The notes under the pieces: model-generated | Databases searched by the model: none | Told to the model about the DNA's origin: nothing | Seen by the model: the letters and a program-made list of their open reading frames with translations, nothing else | Translations under genes and position numbers: made by a program | Part shown: positions 33,977 to 42,405 of the stretch, in pieces | Layout of the letters: each line of letters starts with the position of its first letter | Position numbering within the stretch: the stretch's first letter is position 1 | Assembly: GCA_024743255.1 (NCBI GenBank) | Contig: JANSWY010000009.1 | Span: 1 to 64,000 of the forward strand | Source: a bacterium | GTDB taxonomy: Bacteria; Bacteroidota; Bacteroidia; Cytophagales; Cyclobacteriaceae | DNA: 64,000 nt | Direction: 5' to 3'

Positions 33977-36607
33977 TTGAAAAAAACCACACACATATTA
34001 ACTCTTGTTTTTATTACGCTGATTTTAACAACCAGTGTATATGCAGAAGACAAACTTAGCAATTGGGTGGATAGTGTTTACCAACAATTGACTATGCCCG
34101 AAAAATTGGGACAAACAGTGTGGCTGGAGCTAAATAGTTTTCCTAATGATGAAATGCAATCTACCATTATCCAATTCGTCTCAAAAGGAAGAATTGGGGG
34201 AGTTATTTTCAAAGAAGGAGACGAATGGGAAATTCAGAAATTCATCAGGCAGTTGGAAAGAACCGCACCTTATCCAGTTCGATTTTTTTGCAATTATCAG
34301 GGGTTGACAAATCCCTCTATCGAGACTAAAGCGAAATTAATTGAAGAAGATTATTTGAAAGGCGCTCCAGCCGAGGCAATAGAGGAATATGCTAATACAG
34401 TTGCAAAACTTGGTTTAAGTCAAGGTTTTGACGGTTACATTCTGGATGCAGATTACAGTGCAAACCAGCTCCCAAAAAGTAAAATCGCATCATTTATCTC
34501 TACACTTTCCCAAAATGGCCTGAAAGTAATTTCACAAAACCCTTCTCTTAGTTACCAATCCGACGCATCCTTATTAGACACCTATAAGTTTGATGCTAGT
34601 CTGAAACCTAAGAAACTGTTTAAAGAATACAGTAGCAATGAGAGATTTGAAATCACGTCTTTGAAAAATGAAGATCTGATGATGGATTGGCTAAATGCTG
34701 ATGTGGTAATCCTAAATCAAAAAGAGCTTTCTTCTCTTGAGCAACTCGAGCATAAAATCTACAATAACAAATGGTATAGTAGAATATTATCCGATAAAAG
34801 TAAGGTAGCCCTCAAATGGAATGGACTTAAAGTACATAACAGACAGAAGTTGAAATCATTTTATGAGCAGGAGACAATTGAAGTATCGAATTTCAATTTA
34901 ATATCCAGCACCATTGTAGTTGCAAAAAATGATGGATCACTTCCATTTAAAGCCCTTGATGAAAGCTATGCAGTTCTTAAAAGAACTCCGGTTTCCAAAG
35001 TAGCTCAATATGCATCGAGATATGCATCTACGAAAGAATTCTATCTTCCAGATTATAAAGACCGACTGGAGCAGCTACTAACAGAATTGGTTAATACAAA
35101 ACACTTGTTAGTTGAGTATGCTGCAGACACATGGAGCAAAGACCTGATGAGAATTCTGCAATTCCTGGAATCTGAAATTGATATTACCTTCCTGGTAGAC
35201 GAAACCTCACAGAACATTGAAGCAATTGAGACTCTGGGTAACATTGTCTGGGTCAAAAACAACACCAACAGAAATATTGATCTTACCGTCCAATTATTAT
35301 TTGGATCATTAGACGCAAGAGGTCAATTACCATATGATTTAACAGCATCTGTGAAATCTGGAAGCGGTTATAGGTTCAGAGCAAACCCAGTTCTAAAATA
35401 CTCCTTCCCGGCCTATGTAAAAGCAGATGAAGAAGTCCTTAAAGATATCGACCCAATTGTTGACGAAGCAATTTCCGGAGGAGCATTTCCTGGCTGCCAA
35501 ATTGCAGTAATCAAAAACAACAATGTCATTTACAATAAAGCTTTTGGTTACTTCACATATGATAGCATCTTCAGAGTATCTAACAATACTATATATGACC
35601 TGGCCAGCGTAACGAAAGTTGCGGCGACAATTCAGGCAGTTATGTTTTTGACAGAGCAAGATATGATTAATTTGGATGATACCGTAGGTTTTTATCTTCC
35701 AGAAACCATAGGATCAAACAAATCGAATATTCCAATCAGGAAGCTTCTGCTACATGAGGCTGGACTGAAATCTTACTTACCATTTTGGAAAGTCACAATT
35801 GAAAAAGACAAATTGAACTCATTTACCTACCAAAGCACTTATGATTCCATCATGGGTATTAAGACTTACGGATTGTATTTTCCAACACCAAGGGAAAAAG
35901 AGGATGTCTGGGAGGAGATAATAGCATCAGATTTAAGAAAACTTAAAAAGGGCAAATCTGAATACGATTACCTGTATAGCGATCTAGGATTCATGATTCT
36001 ACAGATGATAGTGGAGCGAGTAACAAACCAAAGCATGGATGAATTCCTGGCTCAAAATGTCTATGACCCGCTCGGATTAAATACCATGACATTTAATCCA
36101 TTGACCCGATTTGGTAGAAACCAAATAGCTCCAACAGAGTACGACTACTACTTCAGAAATGCTCAGATCTGGGGAACTGTTCACGACCAGAATTCACAGG
36201 TTTTGGGTGGAGTAGCCGGTCATGCTGGGTTATTTAGTAACGCATTGGATTTAGCCAAATTGATGCAAATGAATCTAAACGGAGGTATATACGGAAACCA
36301 TAAATACATTCACGATAAGACTTTAAATGCATTTACTGCAAAACAACACAACTTCAACAGAAGAGGACTTGGCTGGGACAAACCAGATCCAATTGTAGGC
36401 CATGTTTCCAGTTATGCAAGCCCAGACACATATGGACACTCTGGCTTCACCGGAACATCCGTTTGGGTTGATCCGGAAAAGGACCTCATCTTTGTTTTCC
36501 TATCCAATCGGGTCTTTCCAAATGTTTCAAATAGAAAACTCATGAAAGACAATATACGTACTAGGATTCAGAATGTCATTTACAAGGCAATCGATAGTGA
36601 TATTTAA
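33977..36607 (+). CDS. Beta-lactamase-type serine hydrolase fused to a degenerate GH3-like domain
   Basis: An exported protein of 876 residues starting with TTG; the signal peptide MKKTTHILTLVFITLILTTS decides this start, since no ATG gives one. The N-terminal part (residues 24-470) resembles the GH3-type beta-N-acetylhexosaminidase region of Bacteroidota hydrolases, but the usual catalytic K-H-(x)-P-G-H-G stretch is absent. The C-terminal part (about 480-870) is a class C beta-lactamase-like domain with Ser544-x-x-Lys547 (SVTK), a Tyr motif in YSDLGF and the KTG-equivalent HSGFTG. It probably acts on peptidoglycan fragments in the periplasm; this is inferred. It precedes bshA by 66 bases. 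Confidence 0.85.
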   Translation: MKKTTHILTLVFITLILTTSVYAEDKLSNWVDSVYQQLTMPEKLGQTVWLELNSFPNDEMQSTIIQFVSKGRIGGVIFKEGDEWEIQKFIRQLERTAPYPVRFFCNYQGLTNPSIETKAKLIEEDYLKGAPAEAIEEYANTVAKLGLSQGFDGYILDADYSANQLPKSKIASFISTLSQNGLKVISQNPSLSYQSDASLLDTYKFDASLKPKKLFKEYSSNERFEITSLKNEDLMMDWLNADVVILNQKELSSLEQLEHKIYNNKWYSRILSDKSKVALKWNGLKVHNRQKLKSFYEQETIEVSNFNLISSTIVVAKNDGSLPFKALDESYAVLKRTPVSKVAQYASRYASTKEFYLPDYKDRLEQLLTELVNTKHLLVEYAADTWSKDLMRILQFLESEIDITFLVDETSQNIEAIETLGNIVWVKNNTNRNIDLTVQLLFGSLDARGQLPYDLTASVKSGSGYRFRANPVLKYSFPAYVKADEEVLKDIDPIVDEAISGGAFPGCQIAVIKNNNVIYNKAFGYFTYDSIFRVSNNTIYDLASVTKVAATIQAVMFLTEQDMINLDDTVGFYLPETIGSNKSNIPIRKLLLHEAGLKSYLPFWKVTIEKDKLNSFTYQSTYDSIMGIKTYGLYFPTPREKEDVWEEIIASDLRKLKKGKSEYDYLYSDLGFMILQMIVERVTNQSMDEFLAQNVYDPLGLNTMTFNPLTRFGRNQIAPTEYDYYFRNAQIWGTVHDQNSQVLGGVAGHAGLFSNALDLAKLMQMNLNGGIYGNHKYIHDKTLNAFTAKQHNFNRRGLGWDKPDPIVGHVSSYASPDTYGHSGFTGTSVWVDPEKDLIFVFLSNRVFPNVSNRKLMKDNIRTRIQNVIYKAIDSDI

Positions 36608-36673
36608 ATATCGGGGATTTTTTAAACTATTATTGCTGGAGTAAGTTGATTAGGATAGTCACAATCACGATAA

Positions 36674-37810
36674 ATGAAAATAGGAATTGTATGTTATCCC
36701 ACCTACGGAGGTAGCGGGGTAGTAGCGACAGAGTTGGGGAAGTCCTTAGCCAAAAAGGGACACGAAATTCATTTCATAACTTATTCCCAACCGACGAGAC
36801 TTGATTTATTTAGTGAGCACCTTCATTATCATGAGGTTGCCATTAAAAATTATCCCTTGTTTCAATACCCGCCGTATGAGCTGGCACTTGCCGGTAAAAT
36901 GGTAGATGTTGTTGAGACAGAAGGGTTGGATCTCTTGCATGTACACTATGCAATACCACATGCATCAGCAGCTTACATGGCCAGAGAAATCCTGAAAACT
37001 AAGGGAAAAACCATCCCTTTTATCACTACGCTTCATGGCACAGACATCACACTTGTTGGAAAAGATGAGGCATATGAACCGGTAGTGACATTTTCAATTA
37101 ATCAAAGTGATATGGTTACTTCAGTATCAGAAGATCTAAAGAAAGACACCTATGCTCACTTTGATGTAACGAAAGAAATTGAAGTCATTCCAAACTTTAT
37201 TGATCTCGATAGATTTAAGAAGCAGAAGAAGGACCACTTCAAATTGGCAATTTGCCCTAACGGCGAGAAACTATTGGTCCACACATCCAATTTTAGAAAA
37301 GTAAAGAGAGTTCAGGATGTAATCAATGTTTTCGACAAGGTAAGACAAGTTGTGCCTGCCAAGCTACTTCTTGTTGGTGATGGACCTGAAAGACCCGCAA
37401 TGGAGAAATTGTCTCGGGAGCTTTGTAGCCAGGATGATATCAGGTTCCTTGGAAAACTGGAAGCAGTTGAAGAAGTACTTTCTGTATCCGACTTATTCTT
37501 TATGACCTCTGAAAAAGAGAGTTTTGGTTTAGCTGCTCTTGAAGCCATGGCCTGTGAGGTTCCGGTTATTTCTACAAACGCTGGAGGTTTGCCAGAACTT
37601 AACATTGACGGCAGATCAGGATTTGTATGCGAAGTGGGAGATGTTGAAACAATGGCCCAAAAGTCCATTCATATACTTGATGATGCCAATCTTGCCAAAT
37701 TCAAAGAAGGAGCTTTATCCAGGGCAAAAGAATTTGATGTAGATCAGATTTTACCGATGTATGAGAACCTTTATCAGCAAGTAATCGCAGAAAACGTGAA
37801 TCAATTTTAG
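36674..37810 (+). CDS. bshA: N-acetyl-alpha-D-glucosaminyl L-malate synthase BshA
   Basis: First step of bacillithiol synthesis: transfers N-acetylglucosamine from UDP-GlcNAc to L-malate. The GT4-fold enzyme of 378 residues begins MKIGIVCYPTYGGSGVVATE, which is diagnostic, and continues with FITYSQPTRLDLF, HVHYAIPHASAAYMA, LHGTDITLVG, and the nucleotide-sugar-binding PNFIDLDRFK ... FMTSEKESFGLAALEAMACE. Bacteroidota are known to carry bsh genes. bshB and bshC are not in the window. Confidence 0.94.
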   Translation: MKIGIVCYPTYGGSGVVATELGKSLAKKGHEIHFITYSQPTRLDLFSEHLHYHEVAIKNYPLFQYPPYELALAGKMVDVVETEGLDLLHVHYAIPHASAAYMAREILKTKGKTIPFITTLHGTDITLVGKDEAYEPVVTFSINQSDMVTSVSEDLKKDTYAHFDVTKEIEVIPNFIDLDRFKKQKKDHFKLAICPNGEKLLVHTSNFRKVKRVQDVINVFDKVRQVVPAKLLLVGDGPERPAMEKLSRELCSQDDIRFLGKLEAVEEVLSVSDLFFMTSEKESFGLAALEAMACEVPVISTNAGGLPELNIDGRSGFVCEVGDVETMAQKSIHILDDANLAKFKEGALSRAKEFDVDQILPMYENLYQQVIAENVNQF

Positions 37811-37841
37811 AATAATCGAATGCTTTTAAAGAATTGATTGT

Positions 37842-37849
37842 TATTTTTG
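37842..37849 (+). promoter_or_regulatory. Candidate -7 element TATTTTTG
   Basis: A perfect TAnnTTTG match 38 bases before the fatty acid hydroxylase-like gene. The -33 element is not clear. Confidence 0.4.
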
Positions 37850-37887
37850 CAGACTTAAAGGTTGATCATTAAAAAACTTCAATAATT

Positions 37888-38499
37888 ATGGCACACAATA
37901 AGCCAAGCAACACAGGTTCCGGCCAGGTATTCGAGAACCCGTTGCTAGAGAGACTAACAAAGACGCATATTTCATTGCCTCTAACAGTATTCTCAATTGT
38001 ATCATCAGGACTAATGTTCTGGGGTTTTAGAGAGGGTTACCTTACAGTAGTTAATTCTATTGTAATGTTTATTGCAGGGTTGCTAACCTTTACATTAATC
38101 GAGTATATAATGCACAGGTTCGTTTTCCACCTTGTTCCAAAAACACCGAAACAAGAAAAATTCGCATACAAAGTACATGGTGTTCACCATGATTTCCCAA
38201 AAGACAAGGACAGACTTGCAATGCCAGTTCCATTGAGCTTATTATTATCTACAGGATTCTTCTTCTTGTTTAAGTTCATGATGGGTACTTTGGTATTTGC
38301 ATTCCTTCCAGGATTTTTGATTGGATATGCTGCTTACCTTGGAGTTCACTACATGGTTCACGCATTCCAGCCACCAAAAAACATGTTTAAAGTCCTTTGG
38401 GTGCATCACGCAAAGCATCACTACAAAGAACCAGAAAGGGCATTTGGTGTAAGCTCACCATTCTGGGATCAGATATTCAGAACAATGCCTAAGAAATAA
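37888..38499 (+). CDS. Fatty acid hydroxylase / sterol desaturase-family membrane protein
   Basis: A 203-residue membrane protein of the di-iron hydroxylase superfamily. Histidine clusters that would bind iron are visible: EYIMHRFVFHLVP (about residue 72-84), VHGVHHDFPKDKDRL, HYMVHAFQP and WVHHAKHHYKEPERAFGV. Four membrane helices frame them. The order and spacing fit the fatty acid 2-hydroxylase branch, but the substrate (fatty acid, sphingolipid or capnoid) is not determined. Bacteroidota make sphingolipids, so that role is possible. It has its own terminator. Confidence 0.85.
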   Translation: MAHNKPSNTGSGQVFENPLLERLTKTHISLPLTVFSIVSSGLMFWGFREGYLTVVNSIVMFIAGLLTFTLIEYIMHRFVFHLVPKTPKQEKFAYKVHGVHHDFPKDKDRLAMPVPLSLLLSTGFFFLFKFMMGTLVFAFLPGFLIGYAAYLGVHYMVHAFQPPKNMFKVLWVHHAKHHYKEPERAFGVSSPFWDQIFRTMPKK

Positions 38500-38528
38500 G
38501 GTAACTGATAAAAGAAATTAAATTAGAG

Positions 38529-38558
38529 AGGACAGGTCAATTTGGCTTGTCCTTTTTC
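38529..38558 (+). terminator. Terminator of the fatty acid hydroxylase-like gene
   Basis: AGGACAGG pairs with CTTGTCCT (one G-T pair) around a 9-base loop, followed by TTTTCTTTTT. Confidence 0.8.
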
Positions 38559-38668
38559 TTTTTCTTGTGATGAGGTTTTGGTTCGAGCAACATCTTATAC
38601 AGACCATCCCGAAGGAACAGATAGATTCCACTAATTAAACCGACAAATAAAGGTCTCCTCCCTGCCAT
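38537..38668 (-). CDS. Possible small protein of 43 residues
   Basis: A short reading frame on the minus strand, ATG at 38666-38668 and TGA at 38537-38539, that reads MAGRRPLFVGLISGIYLFLR followed by DGLYKMLLEPKPHHKKKKKD. It looks like a single short helix with a lysine-rich tail. The tail overlaps the terminator of the gene on the other strand. The rest of the 372-base gap (38500-38871) shows no other gene. The evidence is only length and composition. Confidence 0.35.
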   Translation of the reverse strand: MAGRRPLFVGLISGIYLFLRDGLYKMLLEPKPHHKKKKKDKPN

Positions 38669-38871
38669 TGCTAAAAGTTGGTAATTGGTGTTTTGATAGT
38701 AAATTATCGTGAAATTTCTTCCCCTGCAAATTGAGTCACATGAATAGGTGATTTTCAGTAAAATTCCACACTTAGGTACTATCTAATCTTAAATAGATGA
38801 AAAAAAATGGAATTAGATGAAATCATAATCGCTTTTATTTAGTTTAATACCTGTAAAGTGATTTTAGAAGT

Positions 38872-39969
38872 ATGATAGGGCATAGATTTACAGAATACAT
38901 ACCTGAAAAGGACAAAAAGAAATCAGATTTCGAGAATCTTCTGGATGTCTTTATGCAGTTGATTACCGTGACTTCAGGAGATGTCTCAGAAGCCTTGAGC
39001 TGGCTAACAAATCTGGACCGGCAATATGGCCTTACAAATGAGGAGTACGGAATTGGCGATTTCATCAATGACTTAAAAGCAAAAGGCTACATCAGTGAAG
39101 ACAACCAATCTGGCGAAATCAAAATCACGGCTAAAAGCGAGCAAGAAGTTAGGAAAAGTGCACTCGAAGAAATCTTTGGTAAACTAAAGAAATCAGGAAA
39201 GGGAAACCATAATACAAATTTCAGTGGCAGAGGTGATGAATTGAGCACTGATTATCGTGAATATCAATATGGTGATACGCTTGATCAGATTTCCATGACT
39301 GAGAGTATTAGGAATGCTCAAATCAATCACGGTTATCAGGATTTCATGTTAACTGAGGATGATTTAGAGATTCGTGAGAAGGAGTTTAAGACTCAGACTT
39401 CTACTGTGTTGATGATTGACATCAGCCACTCCATGATTCTTTATGGTGAGGACAGAATTACTCCTGCAAAGAAAGTGGCCATGGCATTAGCAGAATTGGT
39501 TACCAGGAAATATCCAAAAGACACTTTAGACATTATCGTATTTGGTAATGATGCATGGCAGATTAAAATTAAGGATTTACCGTATTTGTCTGTAGGTCCA
39601 TACCACACTAATACTGTAGCGGGATTGGAGTTGGCAATGGATATTCTGAGAAGAAAGAAGAATAAGAACAAGCAGATCTTTATGATTACAGATGGGAAGC
39701 CTACCTGTTTGAAAGAAGGGATAAAATACTACAAAAATAGTTTTGGGTTAGATCCCAAAATCTTAAACAAAACGTTAAACCTTGGCGCGCAATGCAGAAG
39801 ATTGGGAATACCAATCACCACATTTATGATTGCTTCTGATCCATATTTAAAGCAGTTTGTCCAGGAGTTTACACAAGTAAATAATGGAAATGCCTATTAT
39901 AGTAGTCTGAAAGGACTAGGCCATCTCATTTTTGAAGATTACAAGAAAAACAGACGTAAGAATCTGTAG
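38872..39969 (+). CDS. VWA-domain protein, ChlD/CoxE-like partner of an AAA ATPase
   Basis: A 365-residue soluble protein. The C-terminal von Willebrand A domain begins near residue 178 with a complete MIDAS motif D183-I-S185-H-S187 (DxSxS), then MITDGKPTC near residue 276. The N-terminal half (residues 1-175) has no known domain: mostly helical with charged stretches (VSEALSWLTNLDRQYGLTNE). Such VWA proteins work with a MoxR/ChlI-type ATPase, which is exactly the next gene (97 bases). It probably forms an ATPase-VWA complex acting as a chaperone or insertion machine. The substrate is not known. Confidence 0.85.
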   Translation: MIGHRFTEYIPEKDKKKSDFENLLDVFMQLITVTSGDVSEALSWLTNLDRQYGLTNEEYGIGDFINDLKAKGYISEDNQSGEIKITAKSEQEVRKSALEEIFGKLKKSGKGNHNTNFSGRGDELSTDYREYQYGDTLDQISMTESIRNAQINHGYQDFMLTEDDLEIREKEFKTQTSTVLMIDISHSMILYGEDRITPAKKVAMALAELVTRKYPKDTLDIIVFGNDAWQIKIKDLPYLSVGPYHTNTVAGLELAMDILRRKKNKNKQIFMITDGKPTCLKEGIKYYKNSFGLDPKILNKTLNLGAQCRRLGIPITTFMIASDPYLKQFVQEFTQVNNGNAYYSSLKGLGHLIFEDYKKNRRKNL

Positions 39970-40066
39970 TTAAGCAAAGACATGAAATGAGCATTCGACA
40001 AACTCAAACATGGGTTAACAATAGTTTGCGAATTCCATGCGACCTTAAAAAATCGATTATATACGC

Positions 40067-41593
40067 ATGAAATATCAAGATATACCATCAGAACAACTGG
40101 TGAAAATTACCACATTGGGCAGCCTCAAATCGGTTGGTTACCAACCTCAATCCATTAAAGAAGAACTAAGATCAAATCTGATCAAAAGCCTTCAAAGCAA
40201 TAAAAGTGTGTTCGAAGGAATTTGGGGATATGAGGATACAGTAATTCCTGAATTAGAAAGAGCAATACTAGCCCGTCACAACATTAATTTATTGGGACTT
40301 AGAGGACAAGCAAAAACCCGTATTGCCAGGTTGATGATCAAACTACTTGATGAATATATCCCGGTAATCAAAGGTTCCGACCTGAATGATGACCCTTTGA
40401 ATCCAATATCCAGATCTGCCAGAGACATCATTGCTGAGCATAGAGATGATACTGAAATAGAATGGTTGCACAGAGATTCCAGATATACTGAAAAACTAGC
40501 CACACCTGATGTGTCAATTGCGGATTTGATTGGTGATGTTGATCCGATTAAAGCTGCTTCGCTGAAGCTCCCTTATTCTGATGAAAGAGTAATCCACTAC
40601 GGACTTATTCCAAGATCTCACAGAGGAATCTTCGTAATCAATGAATTACCAGATTTGCAAGCAAGGATTCAGGTTGCATTATTCAACATTCTTCAGGAAG
40701 GTGATATCCAGATTAGAGGATTTAAGTTGAGACTGCCATTAGATATTCAATTTGTGTTTACTGCTAACCCAGAGGATTATACCAACAGGGGTAGCATTGT
40801 CACACCATTGAAGGATAGGATTGACAGCCAGATTATTACTCACTATCCGAAGAGCATTGAGATTGGGAAGAAAATCACTTCACAAGAGGCTGATATTAAG
40901 GAAGAGCAAAGTAGCAGAGTTAGTGTAAATGAAATTGCTAAAGACCTGATTGAACTCATCGCATTTGAAGCCAGAGATAGTGAGTATGTAGATGAGAAAA
41001 GTGGTGTTTCTGCTAGGCTTACAATTTCAGCTTTTGAAAACCTGACAAGCACAGCAGAAAGAAGGGCAATCATAAACGGAGAAGACAACACCAACGTAAG
41101 AATGTCCGACTTCAACGGAGTGATTCCAGCCATCACAGGAAAGGTGGAATTGGTTTATGAAGGAGAGCAAGAAGGAGCCGGAATTGTGGCTTCCAACCTG
41201 GTAGGAAAGGCAATAAGAAAACAGTTTGGTGATTACTTCCCAAATCCGGATGATGTAAGAAAAGACGAGAATAATCCTTACAAAGCAATTACAGATTGGT
41301 TTGGCAAAGGAAACATGATCGATCTTTTAAATGACGCTCCGGAAAATGAAAGAAAGACTATTCTTAACAGTGTTCCTGGATTAAAAGAATTAGTGGACTC
41401 ACATTTTAAAAGTGAGACGGAAGACAACAAATTATTCCTTATGGAATTTGCGCTTTACGGACTTGCAGAGTTTAGTATGTTAAGTAAACATGGTTTGGAA
41501 AGAAGCATGCAATTTAAAGACCTACTAAGCAGTATGTTCTCCATGCCAGGACCTGATGATGACCAAGAGCTCGACAATGATTATAACTACTAG
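40067..41593 (+). CDS. AAA+ ATPase, ChlI/MoxR-like
   Basis: A 508-residue protein of the Mg-chelatase subunit I/MoxR clade. The Walker A motif reads G77-L-R-G80-Q-A-K83-T84, with Ala in place of the usual Gly before Lys; the Walker B reads FVINELPDL (Asn192-Glu193 instead of Asp-Glu), and the sensor-1 region is FVFTANPEDYTNRG, followed by LKDRIDSQI. A long C-terminal region (from about residue 300) contains the lid and an unrecognised extension. It precedes the AlbA_2 gene by 5 bases. No tetrapyrrole genes are nearby, so it is not a chelatase. The acid in Walker B being Asn-Glu may be a family trait. Confidence 0.82.
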   Translation: MKYQDIPSEQLVKITTLGSLKSVGYQPQSIKEELRSNLIKSLQSNKSVFEGIWGYEDTVIPELERAILARHNINLLGLRGQAKTRIARLMIKLLDEYIPVIKGSDLNDDPLNPISRSARDIIAEHRDDTEIEWLHRDSRYTEKLATPDVSIADLIGDVDPIKAASLKLPYSDERVIHYGLIPRSHRGIFVINELPDLQARIQVALFNILQEGDIQIRGFKLRLPLDIQFVFTANPEDYTNRGSIVTPLKDRIDSQIITHYPKSIEIGKKITSQEADIKEEQSSRVSVNEIAKDLIELIAFEARDSEYVDEKSGVSARLTISAFENLTSTAERRAIINGEDNTNVRMSDFNGVIPAITGKVELVYEGEQEGAGIVASNLVGKAIRKQFGDYFPNPDDVRKDENNPYKAITDWFGKGNMIDLLNDAPENERKTILNSVPGLKELVDSHFKSETEDNKLFLMEFALYGLAEFSMLSKHGLERSMQFKDLLSSMFSMPGPDDDQELDNDYNY

Positions 41594-41598
41594 AAACC

Positions 41599-42285
41599 AT
41601 GGACCCGGGATTGAAAATGATCCACTCCCTGGTAAGACAAGGAGAGAATGATCACATAGAATTTAAGAGGAAAGTCGCTCATCCTGAGAAGATTGTAAAG
41701 GAAGTAGTGGCATTTGCTAACGCCGATGGAGGACATCTCCTCATCGGTGTTAGTGACAATGGTGACATCCCCGGAGTGAAGTTCCCGGACGAGGAAGAGT
41801 ACGCCTTGACCAAGGCCATTCTGGAATTATGTAAACCCAAAATAGACTTTGATTTAGAATTCATTCCACTTTCTGAATCAGAAGACAAAGCTGTTTTACA
41901 CTATCGAATCAGATCAGGGTCTAAGAAGCCATATTACGCAAAAGAAAAACAAACCGATCAGTATGGTATAGCATATTTCCGTATTGAGGACCGATCTGTT
42001 AAGGCAAGTAAGGAGCTAAAGGAGATATTAAAAAGAACCAACAGAAAGAAAGGAACTTCATTCAGATACGGCGAAAAGGAGCAATTTCTAATGCAGTACC
42101 TGGAGGAAAATGAGGAAATCACTTTATCGCAATTTCAAGAGAAAGCAGGAATCAGTAAATATCAAGCTTCGAGAAAACTGATACTTTTAGTCGCTGCTCA
42201 GGTTCTTGAAATTATACCTCGAGAGAAAGAAGATTTATTCGTTCTCAAATCACTAGAGACCTCTTCCGACCAGTTCGTTATTTGA
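41599..42285 (+). CDS. AlbA_2 (Schlafen-like) domain protein
   Basis: A 228-residue protein. Residues about 14-125 form the AlbA_2 domain (ENDHIEFKRKV, KEVVAFANADGGHLLIGVSD, DGIPGV-type turn here DNGDIPGVKF), which binds DNA or RNA in other proteins. The C-terminal part (about 140-228) holds a winged-helix-like segment, AGISKYQASRKLILLVAAQV. This order fits ATP-binding/putative transcriptional regulators. It is translationally close to the AAA gene (5 bases), so they are likely co-transcribed, and a link between the VWA-AAA pair and nucleic acid is plausible. Confidence 0.82.
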   Translation: MDPGLKMIHSLVRQGENDHIEFKRKVAHPEKIVKEVVAFANADGGHLLIGVSDNGDIPGVKFPDEEEYALTKAILELCKPKIDFDLEFIPLSESEDKAVLHYRIRSGSKKPYYAKEKQTDQYGIAYFRIEDRSVKASKELKEILKRTNRKKGTSFRYGEKEQFLMQYLEENEEITLSQFQEKAGISKYQASRKLILLVAAQVLEIIPREKEDLFVLKSLETSSDQFVI

Positions 42286-42317
42286 ACTGAATATTAATTC
42301 CATCTCTTTATTTAAAA

Positions 42318-42362
42318 TAAGAATGATATTTTATGGTTTTTACTGATAAATCATTATTCTTA
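42318..42362 (+). repeat. Bulged inverted repeat before the PhoH gene
   Basis: TAAGAATGAT (42318-42327) and ATCATTATTCTTA (42350-42362) pair with one extra base, around a 22-base loop. It lies 43 bases before the PhoH start. Its meaning is unknown. Confidence 0.35.
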
Positions 42363-42405
42363 CCTGAACGTCACTATCAAAAGACATCCACCAAAAATTA
42401 GCAGT

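Noticed and set aside
38872-41593. Magnesium or cobalt chelatase ChlI/ChlD
   Set aside because: No tetrapyrrole or cobalamin genes are nearby, the Walker motifs are unusual, and the VWA protein lacks the ChlD AAA domain.
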